Positions 31,883 through 40,023 are shown, counted from the first letter of the stretch. The stretch: DNA of 64,000 nt from CAZIZT01 sp964544085 (GCA_964544085.1 CAZIZT010000007.1:96948-160947); one strand, 5' to 3'. Program-made: numbers and translations. The notes: generated from the sequence alone by a model not told the origin.

Positions 31883-32540
31883 CATATCTCCTGCGCAATA
31901 GTTTTTCAACCAGCTCCTCGGCTGTCTTTCTTGCTGTAGCCACATCATCCTCATCCATACCACACCCCATCAGAATGGCATCTGCAAAATCATCCGTTAC
32001 GAGGTCATGGGGTGAGTGAGCATCGGTATTAAGCATGTATCTTGCACCGTAGAGTTTTGCCATCCTGAATACATGTCCGTTTGTGAAACTATGACCGCAT
32101 CTTGCACTAATTTCCAGCACCACACCGTTTTGTGCGGCAAGGCGAGCATCGTCGGCACCGATCAGACCAGGATGGGCAAGTATATCACAGCACGCTTCAA
32201 TGGCGGCTCTATTTGTGCCTTTTTTTACTGGCTCTACCGGGCTTTCACCATGAACAACAACTATTTGCGCTCCAGCCTCCAAGGCTTCCTTGGTTGCCGC
32301 TTTGATAAGCTGTGGCGGCACATGTGTCAGCTCAACCCCGTAGAAGATGTGCATTCTGAGATACTGCTCCAATGGTTCACATACACGCTTAAGGGAATGC
32401 ACGATAAACTCCATATTGGAAAAATCCGCATGATCTGTAAACGCTATCGCTTCGTATCCCTTTTCTTTGGCCCTTTGCGCCAGTTCCGAGGGTATCAGCT
32501 CACCATCACTGAAAAGCGTATGGGTGTGCAGATCAATCAT
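31866..32540 (-). CDS. PHP-domain phosphoesterase (histidinol phosphatase-like)
   Basis: A 224-residue PHP hydrolase. Metal ligands are visible in DLHTHTLFSDG (residues 3-13), AFTDHADFS, YGVELTHVP, VVVHGES, DILAHPGLIG, and LNTDAHSPHDL. Close to stand-alone PHP phosphatases; substrate unknown. It heads a run with the lipoprotein, ftsH, uspA and LOG genes. The predicted transcription start coincides with the ATG. Confidence 0.9.
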   Translation of the reverse strand: MIDLHTHTLFSDGELIPSELAQRAKEKGYEAIAFTDHADFSNMEFIVHSLKRVCEPLEQYLRMHIFYGVELTHVPPQLIKAATKEALEAGAQIVVVHGESPVEPVKKGTNRAAIEACCDILAHPGLIGADDARLAAQNGVVLEISARCGHSFTNGHVFRMAKLYGARYMLNTDAHSPHDLVTDDFADAILMGCGMDEDDVATARKTAEELVEKLLRRRYDEKRA

Positions 32541-32546
32541 GCCAAA

Positions 32547-32574
32547 ATTCTATGGTTTTTTGGTAGAGTGTCAA
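32547..32574 (-). promoter_or_regulatory. Promoter for the PHP-ftsH-uspA run (leaderless candidate)
   Basis: On the minus strand TTGACA (32574-32569) and TAGAAT (32552-32547) are 16 bases apart. The start site 6-8 bases downstream would fall at 32541-32539, which is the ATG itself. Confidence 0.7.
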
Positions 32575-32584
32575 GTTTTATTTA

Positions 32585-32612
32585 TTGACAAGAGCCTTGC
32601 TATAGCTATAAT
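32585..32612 (+). promoter_or_regulatory. Consensus promoter for rpsA
   Basis: TTGACA (32585-32590), 16-base spacer, TATAAT (32607-32612). It is back to back with the minus-strand promoter; the two -35 hexamers are 10 bases apart. Confidence 0.88.
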
Positions 32613-32647
32613 TGCTAAGCATAAACTAAAAAGGGGGTGGATTTTCC

Positions 32648-34204
32648 ATGTCAAATGAGGGAAAAGATGTTGAATTCAATCTCAATTATTACGAGGACGC
32701 TTTCAAGAACTTCGATAGCGGTGACATTGTCAAAGGGAAAGTCATTGATATAAGAGACAATGACGTTTTTGTGGATATAGGCTACAAATCCGAAGGCGTT
32801 ATCAACATCAAAGAGTTTATGGACGACAACGGCAATGTCAATGTCAAGATTGGAGACGAGGTAGAGGCGCTTTTCTTCAACAAGACAGATGAGGATGGCT
32901 TTGAGATCTTATCAAAGCGAGCCGCAGACAAGATTAAAGGCTGGAAGAGGGTGCTTGAGGCTTATAAGAACAACGAACCCGTAAAGGGTACGATAAAAAG
33001 CCTTGTTAATGGTGGTTTTACCGTCAATGTCGGTGGTTTTCTGGCTTTTCTTCCTGGCTCCCAGGTGGAGTTGAGACCTATCAGAAATTATGCCGCCTAT
33101 GTGGGCAAGGAGTTTGAGTTTAAGGTCGTAAACATAAATGAAGCCAAACGTAACGCCGTTTTGTCCAGAAAGGTTCTGCTTGAAGAGATAAGAAAGAAGC
33201 AAGAGAAGGAGATCTGGGAGCGCGTCAAGGAAGGTGCGGTACTGAAAGGCAGAGTAAAGAATATCACCGATTACGGCGTTTTTGTTGATCTTGGGGGTGT
33301 TGACGGCCTTGTACACATAACCGATATGTCCTGGAGCAGGGTGGGACACCCTTCCGATATGGTCAAGGTTGGAGACGAGATTGACGTTAAGGTTATCAAG
33401 ATTGAGGACGACGGAAAGCAGAAAAAGGTTTATTTGGGCATGAAGCAGCTGACTGAAGATCCGTGGAACAACATCCAGGAGAAGTTTCACGAAGGTGACG
33501 TGGTTGAGGGTGTGGTTGTTAATGTTGTCGATTATGGTCTTTTTGTAGAGATAGAAAAGGGCATTGAGGGGCTTGTTCACAAAAGCGAGATCAGCTATGA
33601 CAAGTATCCTATCAAAATAGGTGAACTCTACAAGATAGGCGATAAAGTTAAGGTTAAAATTACCAGCATAGATACAGAAAACAGACGGATGTCGTTATCG
33701 ATAAAGCAATGCAAACCCTATCCGTGGGAGAACATAGAGGAACGCTTTCACGAAGGTGACGTGGTTGAGGGTGTTATAACCGGGATCAAGGATTTTGGTA
33801 TTTTCGTAAGGCTCGATGAGGGTGTAGAGGGGCTCGTACACGAAAAAGACATCTCGTGGGATAAAGATGATAAGGGTGATTTCAAGGTAGGCGACAGGAT
33901 AAAGGTTAAGGTTTTAAGCATTGATAGCCAGAAGGAAAGGATAGCTCTCGGCATTAAGCAACTGACAAAGGACCCATGGGAAGAGATCGATAAGAAGCTC
34001 TCCGTTGGCGATGTGGTGGAAGCCAGGGTTGTCAGCGTTAAGCCATTTGGCGCCTTCGTCAAGATTGATAAGGGCATCGAGAGCCTTGTGCCCAAAAGCG
34101 AGTTTGGGAACTTTGAGCCTAAAGTCAACGAGATGGCGAAGGTGAAAGTGCTGAAGCTTGAGAAGGATAAGAAGAAACTCATCTGTAGCTTTGTGAACGA
34201 CTGA
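32648..34204 (+). CDS. rpsA: 30S ribosomal protein S1
   Basis: A 518-residue protein with six S1 (OB-fold RNA-binding) repeats, starting near residues 24, 108, 195, 282, 369 and 456. Typical cores are GVFVDLGGVDGLVHITDMSW, GLFVEIEKGIEGLVHKSEIS and GIFVRLDEGVEGLVHEKDIS. S1 recruits mRNA to the 30S subunit. ATG 32648 follows AAGGGGG. Repeats 4 and 5 share an identical 29-base DNA stretch (33485-33513 and 33746-33774). The next gene starts 11 bases later. Confidence 0.96.
   Translation: MSNEGKDVEFNLNYYEDAFKNFDSGDIVKGKVIDIRDNDVFVDIGYKSEGVINIKEFMDDNGNVNVKIGDEVEALFFNKTDEDGFEILSKRAADKIKGWKRVLEAYKNNEPVKGTIKSLVNGGFTVNVGGFLAFLPGSQVELRPIRNYAAYVGKEFEFKVVNINEAKRNAVLSRKVLLEEIRKKQEKEIWERVKEGAVLKGRVKNITDYGVFVDLGGVDGLVHITDMSWSRVGHPSDMVKVGDEIDVKVIKIEDDGKQKKVYLGMKQLTEDPWNNIQEKFHEGDVVEGVVVNVVDYGLFVEIEKGIEGLVHKSEISYDKYPIKIGELYKIGDKVKVKITSIDTENRRMSLSIKQCKPYPWENIEERFHEGDVVEGVITGIKDFGIFVRLDEGVEGLVHEKDISWDKDDKGDFKVGDRIKVKVLSIDSQKERIALGIKQLTKDPWEEIDKKLSVGDVVEARVVSVKPFGAFVKIDKGIESLVPKSEFGNFEPKVNEMAKVKVLKLEKDKKKLICSFVND
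33485..33513 (+). repeat. 29-bp exact direct repeat inside rpsA, copy 1
   Basis: Identical over 29 bases to 33746-33774, encoding FHEGDVVEGV at the start of S1 repeats 4 and 5. The copies are 261 bases apart, one S1 unit in frame. Confidence 0.9.
33746..33774 (+). repeat. 29-bp exact direct repeat inside rpsA, copy 2
   Basis: Second copy of the 33485-33513 sequence. Recombination between the copies would delete or add one complete 87-residue S1 domain in frame. Confidence 0.9.
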
Positions 34205-34215
34205 TCGCATTTGCC

Positions 34216-35070
34216 ATGACAAGGAAAATCATAAAGCTGTTTGTGCTTATCACGATAGCGATTTTTATAGGCAATGTGCTGTACTATTCGAAATATAGGC
34301 CAAACACCGCACTCCTTCGCATCGATGGTATTATAACCGATGCAAAGGCAAGACAGTGGATCAAGCAGATCAGGAGTATTGAAGAATCAGCCCAGCTGAA
34401 AGCCGCTCTGCTCCTTATTAACTCTCCTGGCGGTTCTGCAAACGCCAGTGAACGGCTTTACCTTGCCATAAAGGAATTGAATCGAAAAAAACCGGTTGTG
34501 GTGCTTGTGCAGGATCTTGCAGCCAGTGGTGCCTACTACGCAGCTGCAGGGGCCAGTGACATTGTGGCTTATCCCACGTCGGTTGTGGGTAGTATTGGCG
34601 TTTTAATAGAGTCGCTGAATGTTAGCAGGCTTGCGTCGAGAATAGGCATCGAGCCGTTTGTAATCAAAAGCGGGCCGTTGAAGGATGCGGGAAACCCTCT
34701 AAGGGAACCAACGCCAGCTGATAGGGCTATGCTGCAAAGGGTTGTAAACGGACTCTATGAGCAGTTTCTAAACGATGTTGCGACAAGCAGGCATATACCA
34801 ATCAAGAAACTGAAACCCTATGCGGACGGTAGTGTCTTCAGCGCCAGAGAGGCGAAAAAGATAGGCTTGATAGATACCGTAGGTACCGAGGAGACGGCCG
34901 AACGGATACTGAAAGAGAAGGCGCACCTGGTCCATGTACGCTTTGAGCGGTTCGAGCAGGAGAAGGGTTTTCTTCAGAGCTTGCTTGGAGAGAGAGTATT
35001 GAATCTTTTGAACTACCTCGAGCTTGCAATTAAGCCCGTCCCACAGGCAATTTTCCATGTTGGAAATTAA
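34216..35070 (+). CDS. sppA: Signal peptide peptidase SppA (S49 family)
   Basis: A 284-residue short-form SppA. An N-terminal anchor (IIKLFVLITIAIFIGNVLYY) is followed by the S49 domain. LLINSPGGSANASERLYLAI, the catalytic Ser in DLAASGAYYAAAGASD, and the general-base Lys in FVIKSGPLKDAGNP are visible. It degrades leftover signal peptides in the inner membrane. The end overlaps the following gene by 14 bases. Confidence 0.94.
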   Translation: MTRKIIKLFVLITIAIFIGNVLYYSKYRPNTALLRIDGIITDAKARQWIKQIRSIEESAQLKAALLLINSPGGSANASERLYLAIKELNRKKPVVVLVQDLAASGAYYAAAGASDIVAYPTSVVGSIGVLIESLNVSRLASRIGIEPFVIKSGPLKDAGNPLREPTPADRAMLQRVVNGLYEQFLNDVATSRHIPIKKLKPYADGSVFSAREAKKIGLIDTVGTEETAERILKEKAHLVHVRFERFEQEKGFLQSLLGERVLNLLNYLELAIKPVPQAIFHVGN

Positions 35071-36190
35071 CCTTATACGATCGCAGGTTCCCTCCGAGAT
35101 AGACCTTCCAAAAAAACAGAAGGGATTGAGGAACCTTGCTATCTTCGCTGCTTTGGCGCTCTTTCTACTTGCGGGCACAACCTTCGGTGTCTATCTGTTT
35201 TTTAAACACTCAATAAAGAAAAGCATAAACACCGTAAGCTCAACTCTCAATGAGGCAAACAGGGTGCAGCAGAAGGTAAACAAGGGCAGCCTGCATCATC
35301 CAAAGGAGGTTGCTGTTTCAAAGAAGAAAACCAGAGAGCAACAGGTGCATGAAAGGAAACCTGTTGTGAAAAAGCAATCTAAGAAACAAGAGAAGAGTTT
35401 CAAGCATAAGGAAATGCAGCCTCAAAAGACAAAGACAACCGTAGTGGTTCACAAAGAAGAGACGCATCCTGTGGAGAAGAAGGTTGCGCATCGTCAGAAC
35501 AAAAAGATACATGAAATACCCGCAGCGCGCAGGGTCCTGCGAAAACAGAAAACAGAGACACCCATTGAAAAGCCCCCTGTCAAACCTGTGCTTGAACCTG
35601 TTTTTAGTGTGCAGATAACACTTGAGAACATACCGAAACCGATAAAAAAACAGCAGTTATCCACTCCTGAACCTGCCTTTTTGAAGCCACACATTCTGCC
35701 CAAAAAACAGACTGCAAAGAAGGTCAGGAAGCCCAAAAAACGAAAGGTGCCAGCGTACAGGGTCATCGTAACAACCACCAATGTTGCGGAATTAAAGCAA
35801 TTGCTGTCAAAGATGGGTATCACTGCCTACTCCTACAAGAGAGTGGTGGTTAAGCGCTACAACACATACGACATATACGTTGGTGGTTTCGATAGCTATC
35901 CTGCACTTGTGGAATTTGCAAAGGCTTTGAAGAAAAAGGGGTACAGGATTTACGGTGCGGCAAACTTTAATCTTCTGTTCTATGTCTGCATCGACAGGAA
36001 TGTTTCAGAAGAACTGAAAAAGCGCTACCTTCTGGTCTGGAGCCACACACCGTTTAAGATAGTCACAAAACAACACACCCACGCTGTATATGCATATAGA
36101 TTCGTCTTTGTGACCAATGCAAACAACGTTAAGTTGTTGAAAAAGCGCGGATATTATCCTATAATCCGTAAAGTAGATCGCGGGGCGTAG
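35057..36190 (+). CDS. Membrane-anchored Lys-rich protein with C-terminal SPOR-like domain
   Basis: A 377-residue protein I do not recognise as a named family. Residues 26-50 are a transmembrane anchor (NLAIFAALALFLLAGTTFGV). Residues 60-240 are an extended, Lys/Gln/Pro-rich, probably disordered stretch. The region YRVIVTTTNVAELKQLLSKM to AKALKKKGYRIYG looks like a SPOR-type fold that binds denuded peptidoglycan; a second similar unit (FKIVTKQHTHAVYAYRF) may follow. The layout resembles DedD/FtsN-like cell-division proteins, which is inference only. ATG 35057 overlaps sppA by 14 bases. The stop (36188-36190) lies inside tRNA-Pro. Confidence 0.7.
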   Translation: MLEINLIRSQVPSEIDLPKKQKGLRNLAIFAALALFLLAGTTFGVYLFFKHSIKKSINTVSSTLNEANRVQQKVNKGSLHHPKEVAVSKKKTREQQVHERKPVVKKQSKKQEKSFKHKEMQPQKTKTTVVVHKEETHPVEKKVAHRQNKKIHEIPAARRVLRKQKTETPIEKPPVKPVLEPVFSVQITLENIPKPIKKQQLSTPEPAFLKPHILPKKQTAKKVRKPKKRKVPAYRVIVTTTNVAELKQLLSKMGITAYSYKRVVVKRYNTYDIYVGGFDSYPALVEFAKALKKKGYRIYGAANFNLLFYVCIDRNVSEELKKRYLLVWSHTPFKIVTKQHTHAVYAYRFVFVTNANNVKLLKKRGYYPIIRKVDRGA

Positions 36191-36255
36191 CGCAGCCTGG
36201 ATAGCGCACTTGAATGGGGTTCAAGTGGTCGGCGGTTCAAATCCGCCCGCCCCGA
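36181..36255 (+). tRNA. tRNA-Pro (anticodon GGG)
   Basis: Acceptor stem CGGGGCG (36181-36187) with CGCCCCG (36248-36254), the C1-G72 pair typical of bacterial tRNA-Pro, anticodon stem CTTGA/TCAAG around ATGGGGT (anticodon GGG), T-arm GGTTCAAATCC. CCA is not fully encoded (ACC then CTCC). The last 10 bases of the upstream protein gene overlap its 5' end. Confidence 0.95.
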
Positions 36256-36287
36256 CCCTCCTTCCAACTTTTTTCAATCGAAAAAAA

Positions 36288-36317
36288 TTGACATAGATCA
36301 AGAAAAATGTTTATATT
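36288..36317 (+). promoter_or_regulatory. Promoter with CRP/FNR-like palindrome for the diguanylate cyclase gene
   Basis: TTGACA (36288-36293) and TATATT (36312-36317) are 18 bases apart. The -35 is the left half of TTGACATAGATCAA (36288-36301), matching the FNR/CRP-type pattern TTGAY-N4-RTCAA. Confidence 0.6.
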
Positions 36318-36459
36318 TCTAAATGTGCCTGCAATTGTTAGTTTGTCTGGCGGGCGTGCACGCTTAATCATGCTTGCTTTTGTTTACTTTTGGATTATAA
36401 ATAATCTCCCGATAACCGGAGATATTAACCGGTGATTAAAAAAGAGTTAGAGGTGTGGA

Positions 36460-37848
36460 GTGTTCGGTTTTATATTAAGATGCGTCACTCCAGGCAGAGG
36501 AAGTGGCGCGGTCAATCAGATGCGCAGCGTCTTTGGTGGTTTGCTGAAGGAGAGGGCAAAGAAACACAGTGCTGCGCCAGATGTGCTTAAGGAGTTTATA
36601 GATTCGATGCCGCTTTTCATGGTGCTGTTCAGGAAGGTTGGCAACAGGTTTGTAGCATTCCAAGCCAATGAGAGAGCCCATGTTATCTTTGGTGGGGCAA
36701 AGAACATCTATGGTGTTGACATATCAAAGCTTTTTGGCAACCATTTGTCGCTTAAAAGCTGTCTGGATACGCCCTACAAAGCCGACTGCGGCCAGGAGAG
36801 AATTGTGAAGGTAAAGGGACGCTATCTTGAGGTCTCTCTTTTTAAACCCTCATCGGATTTGATAGTAGCTGCTGGAAGGGATGTGACAAAGAAAGTGCTT
36901 ATGCAGGAGAACTTAAAGGAAGAGCATGAGCGCTACCGGGTGTTGACAGAGAATGTGGAGCTTGGCATATTTCTGGTTTCGGCTGATCACACAGTTTTGT
37001 ATGCGAACCCGTTTGCGCGTGATGTAATTAAACACATCTGTGGCAGGGCAAGCGGTATTAATCTACTGGAGTTTATTGCACCTGAATTTCGCAAGTCCGT
37101 AATTGCGGCACTTGAGGATGTGCTGGATGGAAGGCCTCGCCAGAAGATAGATGTTAAGCTTATGCCCGTTGAGGGCAAACTTGAGCGCTGGCTTTCGTTT
37201 TCCTTTTCGTCCATACAGCTTAAGAACAATCCATTTGTGCTTGTTTCGTGTATGGATGTCACAGATTTTTATTTGCAGAAGAAGGAACTGGAGTACTTGA
37301 GTTTTCATGACTCTCTTACCGGTGTTTATAATCGACGCTACTTTTCTGAGGAGCTCAGAAGGCTGCTTAATTCACGCAATGAGCCCGTAGCTCTGATACT
37401 GATTGATCTTGATGGTCTGAAGATCATCAATGACCTGCTGGGTCATATGAAGGGTGATGAGGCGTTGAGCGCCGTTGCTGGAGCCCTTAAGGATTCGCTC
37501 AGGCAGAACGATGTGTTGGCTCGTATAGGAGGAGATGAGTTTGCCATTATTGCCATTAGAACAGATGAACACGGTGTCGAAACGTTGATGAAAAGAATGC
37601 GAGAGAGCGTAAAAGCAGCCTCAGAAGCAACGGGTATTCCGCTGAGCATCTCCTATGGATACGCCATCTACAGCAGGAAACATGCAAGGAGCGCAAATGA
37701 GCTCTTCACGGAAGCGGACAGGATGCTCTACAGGATGAAGCGCTCCATGGAAAGAAGGGAGCGTTTGAAGCTGATGATGGAGGAGCTTGCAAGGAAGAAG
37801 GGCTCCATGATCGATGCGTCTGTTGCCGATTATCTGTTGAATCGTTGA
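36460..37848 (+). CDS. Diguanylate cyclase with PAS sensor domains
   Basis: A 462-residue GGDEF enzyme that makes cyclic di-GMP. Two PAS-like regions (about 43-150 and 155-270, the second ending VLVSCMDVTDFYLQKKELEY) precede the GGDEF domain (YLSFHDSLTGVYNRRYF, LILIDLDGLKIINDLLGHMK, ARIGGDEFAIIA). The active-site GGDEF is intact. No RxxD inhibitory site is obvious before it, and there is no membrane span. GTG 36460 follows AGAGGTG; ATG 36520 is the alternative. A short hairpin (36404-36423) lies in the leader. Ligand unknown. Confidence 0.9.
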   Translation: MFGFILRCVTPGRGSGAVNQMRSVFGGLLKERAKKHSAAPDVLKEFIDSMPLFMVLFRKVGNRFVAFQANERAHVIFGGAKNIYGVDISKLFGNHLSLKSCLDTPYKADCGQERIVKVKGRYLEVSLFKPSSDLIVAAGRDVTKKVLMQENLKEEHERYRVLTENVELGIFLVSADHTVLYANPFARDVIKHICGRASGINLLEFIAPEFRKSVIAALEDVLDGRPRQKIDVKLMPVEGKLERWLSFSFSSIQLKNNPFVLVSCMDVTDFYLQKKELEYLSFHDSLTGVYNRRYFSEELRRLLNSRNEPVALILIDLDGLKIINDLLGHMKGDEALSAVAGALKDSLRQNDVLARIGGDEFAIIAIRTDEHGVETLMKRMRESVKAASEATGIPLSISYGYAIYSRKHARSANELFTEADRMLYRMKRSMERRERLKLMMEELARKKGSMIDASVADYLLNR

Positions 37849-37900
37849 GCCTTCGGTTTTTCTTAAACGCACTTGTGCAAAGGTTAAGGCTCATTTTTTT
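37846..37900 (+). terminator. Terminator after the diguanylate cyclase gene
   Basis: TGAGCCTT (37846-37853) pairs with AAGGCTCA (37886-37893). The loop contains nested CTTAA/TTAAG and GCAC/GTGC pairs. Seven T follow (37894-37900). The gene's TGA is the first part of the stem. Confidence 0.8.
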
Positions 37901-37901
37901 A

Positions 37902-37929
37902 TTGACAAAGGCGACAAATTCGTTAATAT
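37902..37929 (+). promoter_or_regulatory. Promoter for the tRNA-Gly/Cys/Leu cluster
   Basis: TTGACA (37902-37907), 16-base spacer, TAATAT (37924-37929), ending 21 bases before tRNA-Gly. Confidence 0.65.
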
Positions 37930-37950
37930 TCAATGTGTCCTTATGAGTGG

Positions 37951-38026
<76 letters not shown>

Positions 38027-38050
38027 TTTTTGTTTATGGGCAAAGTAAGG

Positions 38051-38125
38051 GGCGGCATAGCCAAGTGGCTAAGGCACGGGTCTGCAAAACCCTGATCCCC
38101 GGTTCGAATCCGGGTGCCGCCTCCA
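38051..38125 (+). tRNA. tRNA-Cys (anticodon GCA)
   Basis: Acceptor GGCGGCA with TGCCGCC, anticodon loop TCTGCAA (GCA), T-arm CGGTTCGAATCCG, encoded CCA. Confidence 0.96.
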
Positions 38126-38153
38126 TTTTTTTATTGGCTCTCCGCCAGCATGA

Positions 38154-38241
38154 GCCGGGGTGGCGGAATTGGTAGACGCAAGGGACTTAAAATCCCTTGG
38201 AGCCATGCTCCGTGCGGGTTCGATTCCCGCTCCCGGCACCA
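38154..38241 (+). tRNA. tRNA-Leu (anticodon TAA)
   Basis: Class II tRNA with acceptor GCCGGGG and TCCCGGC, anticodon loop CTTAAAA (TAA), long variable arm (TGGAGCCATGCTCCGT region), T-arm CGGGTTCGATTCCCG, encoded CCA. Second tRNA-Leu of the window. Confidence 0.96.
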
Positions 38242-38257
38242 CTTGCCATCCTGTATT

Positions 38258-39169
38258 TTAGGGCGCTTCTGGTGTTTTGCTTTCCTTGATCGAGATTATT
38301 ATACCGGATATGGCTATAAGTACACCGCCTGCTATCTGCAGTAGTCCAGGCCTCTGGTGCAGAAAAATGAAACCCAGCAATATTGCGAAGAATGGATCCA
38401 GATAGGAGAATACTGCGCTTGTAGAAACGCTTATGTAGTTCAGCGAATCGTACCAGAGAAACAGGGCAAGACCGGTATGCACAATGCCTGTTACAAAGAG
38501 CAGGAACACCTTGAAAGGCGTCAGTGTGAAATGGAACATGAAGATAAATGGGAGTGTAAATAGTGTGGCAATGAGTATCTGATAGGTTGTTATCTTTAGC
38601 GATGAGTGGTCGTAGGTGGCAATCTTGGAGATAAAACCGAGGAGCCCGTAGAAAAAGCCGGAAGCGAACGCCACTATTACGCCGAACAGAGAGCCGTGAT
38701 AATCGAAGGATTGGAAGAACGTCATGAATGCCCCGGCGAATGCTATAAGTGTGGCAAAGATCAATGTTTTGCTGAGTGGTTCTTTAAGAAAGATTACGGC
38801 GAGGATTATTGTGAAAACAGGACCAAAGTAGTAAAGGATAACCGCCGTGGCTATATCCGTGATCTGGATTGCCCAGAAGAAGAATATCCAGTTCAGGGAG
38901 AGGGCAACTCCGGACATGATTAGCGGTGCAACAGGCTTGATGCGCAAAAGCTCTCGCAGTTTCAGTTTTTTTAAGGAGTATGCGAGCATAAAGGGGAAGG
39001 CGAAAAGCACCCTAAAGAACACAAAAACGGGCGAAGGCAGACCGCACCAGATAGAGAAAAGCGGTATGGATCCCCATATAAACGTTGCCAGAAACATCTC
39101 AAGCAGGCCTTTGTGCCTGGGTCTCATTGCGAACCACCACTGAGAAGCCACAAGCTGTTCATCTGCCAT
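38258..39169 (-). CDS. EamA/DMT-family membrane transporter
   Basis: A 303-residue permease with ten hydrophobic helices in two EamA repeats. The first repeat starts GLLEMFLATFIWGSIPLFS and the second includes IVAFASGFFYGLLGFISKIA. Conserved DMT marks include ALSLNWIFFFWAIQ and YLDPFFAILLGFIFLHQRP near the end. Exports or imports an amino acid or metabolite not identifiable here. ATG 39169 follows AAGGA; ATG 39127 is possible. It is divergent from cbiM and ends 17 bases from tRNA-Leu on the other strand. Confidence 0.88.
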   Translation of the reverse strand: MADEQLVASQWWFAMRPRHKGLLEMFLATFIWGSIPLFSIWCGLPSPVFVFFRVLFAFPFMLAYSLKKLKLRELLRIKPVAPLIMSGVALSLNWIFFFWAIQITDIATAVILYYFGPVFTIILAVIFLKEPLSKTLIFATLIAFAGAFMTFFQSFDYHGSLFGVIVAFASGFFYGLLGFISKIATYDHSSLKITTYQILIATLFTLPFIFMFHFTLTPFKVFLLFVTGIVHTGLALFLWYDSLNYISVSTSAVFSYLDPFFAILLGFIFLHQRPGLLQIAGGVLIAISGIIISIKESKTPEAP

Positions 39170-39228
39170 GTTTCCTTGGTCATAATGCTGGCATTGTAGC
39201 ATACATTCAAATCTATATCTGCAAAAAA

Positions 39229-39241
39229 CATTGATTCAATG
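39229..39241. promoter_or_regulatory. Perfect 13-base palindrome upstream of the nickel/cobalt importer
   Basis: CATTGA-T-TCAATG. It lies in the divergent EamA/cbiM gap, 93 bases before cbiM. An overlapping pair of shorter inverted repeats (AATGC TG GCATT, 39184-39195) is nearby. No cobalamin riboswitch motif and no NikR-type site were seen. Confidence 0.35.
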
Positions 39242-39333
39242 GTTTGTGTTTATCTTCGTTTATGGAATGTTTGAAAAAACAAGCTAAAAATGGTAAAGCA
39301 AGTAGAAATTACGTGGGAAAAGGAGAGCAGACC

Positions 39334-40023
39334 ATGCACATTCCCGACGGTTATTTAAGCCCTGAGACCTGCGCGCTGTTCTACGGCGTGTCCGTGCCGT
39401 TTCTTGTTATTGCTGCAAGAAAAGCCTCACGCAGGTTAAACTCGAAGACAATACCTCTGCTTGGTATTCTCAGCGCCCTCTCCTTTGTAATAATGATGTT
39501 CAATGTCCCCGTGCCGGGTGGGACAACGGCCCACGCCATTGGTGGAACACTGATAGCGATTGTCCTTGGTCCCTGGGAGGCTACACTGGGCATTGCCGGC
39601 GCCTTGCTGATACAGGCACTGTTCTTTGGTGATGGCGGCATACTCTCATATGGCGCAAACGTGTTCAACATGGCGATCGTTCTGCCGTTCACTGGCTATT
39701 TTGCCTATAAAATTCTTTCGAAGGGTATAAAAAAGAGATGGCTTGCCGGAGCCATAGCATCGTATATTGCCATCAATGCTGCTGCCCTCTTCGATGCTGT
39801 TGAGCTGGGTCTGCAGCCACTGCTTTTTCACACACCTGATGGCACTCCGCTTTATTGTCCCTACAGCCTATCGCAGTCCCTGCCTGCTATGATGCTTGCT
39901 CATCTGACTATTGCCGGGTTTGCTGAAGCTATTTTTACGGGTGCCGTGCTCGCTTTTCTTGAAAAGAACATGGCGTATATTGGGGAGGAGCAGTATGAGA
40001 GTCACAACAGAACGTCTCTATAA
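39334..40023 (+). CDS. cbiM: Nickel/cobalt ECF importer S-component CbiM/NikM
   Basis: A 229-residue membrane protein starting MHIPDGYLSP. His2 and the N-terminal amine of this motif bind the metal in the family. GGTTAHAIGGTLIAIVLGPW is the second conserved block, and there are about seven helices. ATG 39334 follows AAAGGAGA and is fixed by the MHIPDG start. The operon continues with a PDGLE protein, CbiQ, CbiO and hypF. Association with hypF suggests nickel (NikM) rather than cobalt, but sequence alone does not decide. Confidence 0.93.
   Translation: MHIPDGYLSPETCALFYGVSVPFLVIAARKASRRLNSKTIPLLGILSALSFVIMMFNVPVPGGTTAHAIGGTLIAIVLGPWEATLGIAGALLIQALFFGDGGILSYGANVFNMAIVLPFTGYFAYKILSKGIKKRWLAGAIASYIAINAAALFDAVELGLQPLLFHTPDGTPLYCPYSLSQSLPAMMLAHLTIAGFAEAIFTGAVLAFLEKNMAYIGEEQYESHNRTSL

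Noticed and set aside
33485..33774. CRISPR-like repeat
   Set aside because: Only two copies, inside rpsA and explained by S1-domain duplication.
36350..36434. Possible c-di-GMP riboswitch ahead of the diguanylate cyclase gene
   Set aside because: Small inverted repeats are present (GCGTGCACGC; ATCTCC/GGAGAT), but none of the conserved GEMM core sequence is seen.
39203..39333. Cobalamin riboswitch ahead of cbiM
   Set aside because: The gap is too short and lacks a B12-box-like sequence.
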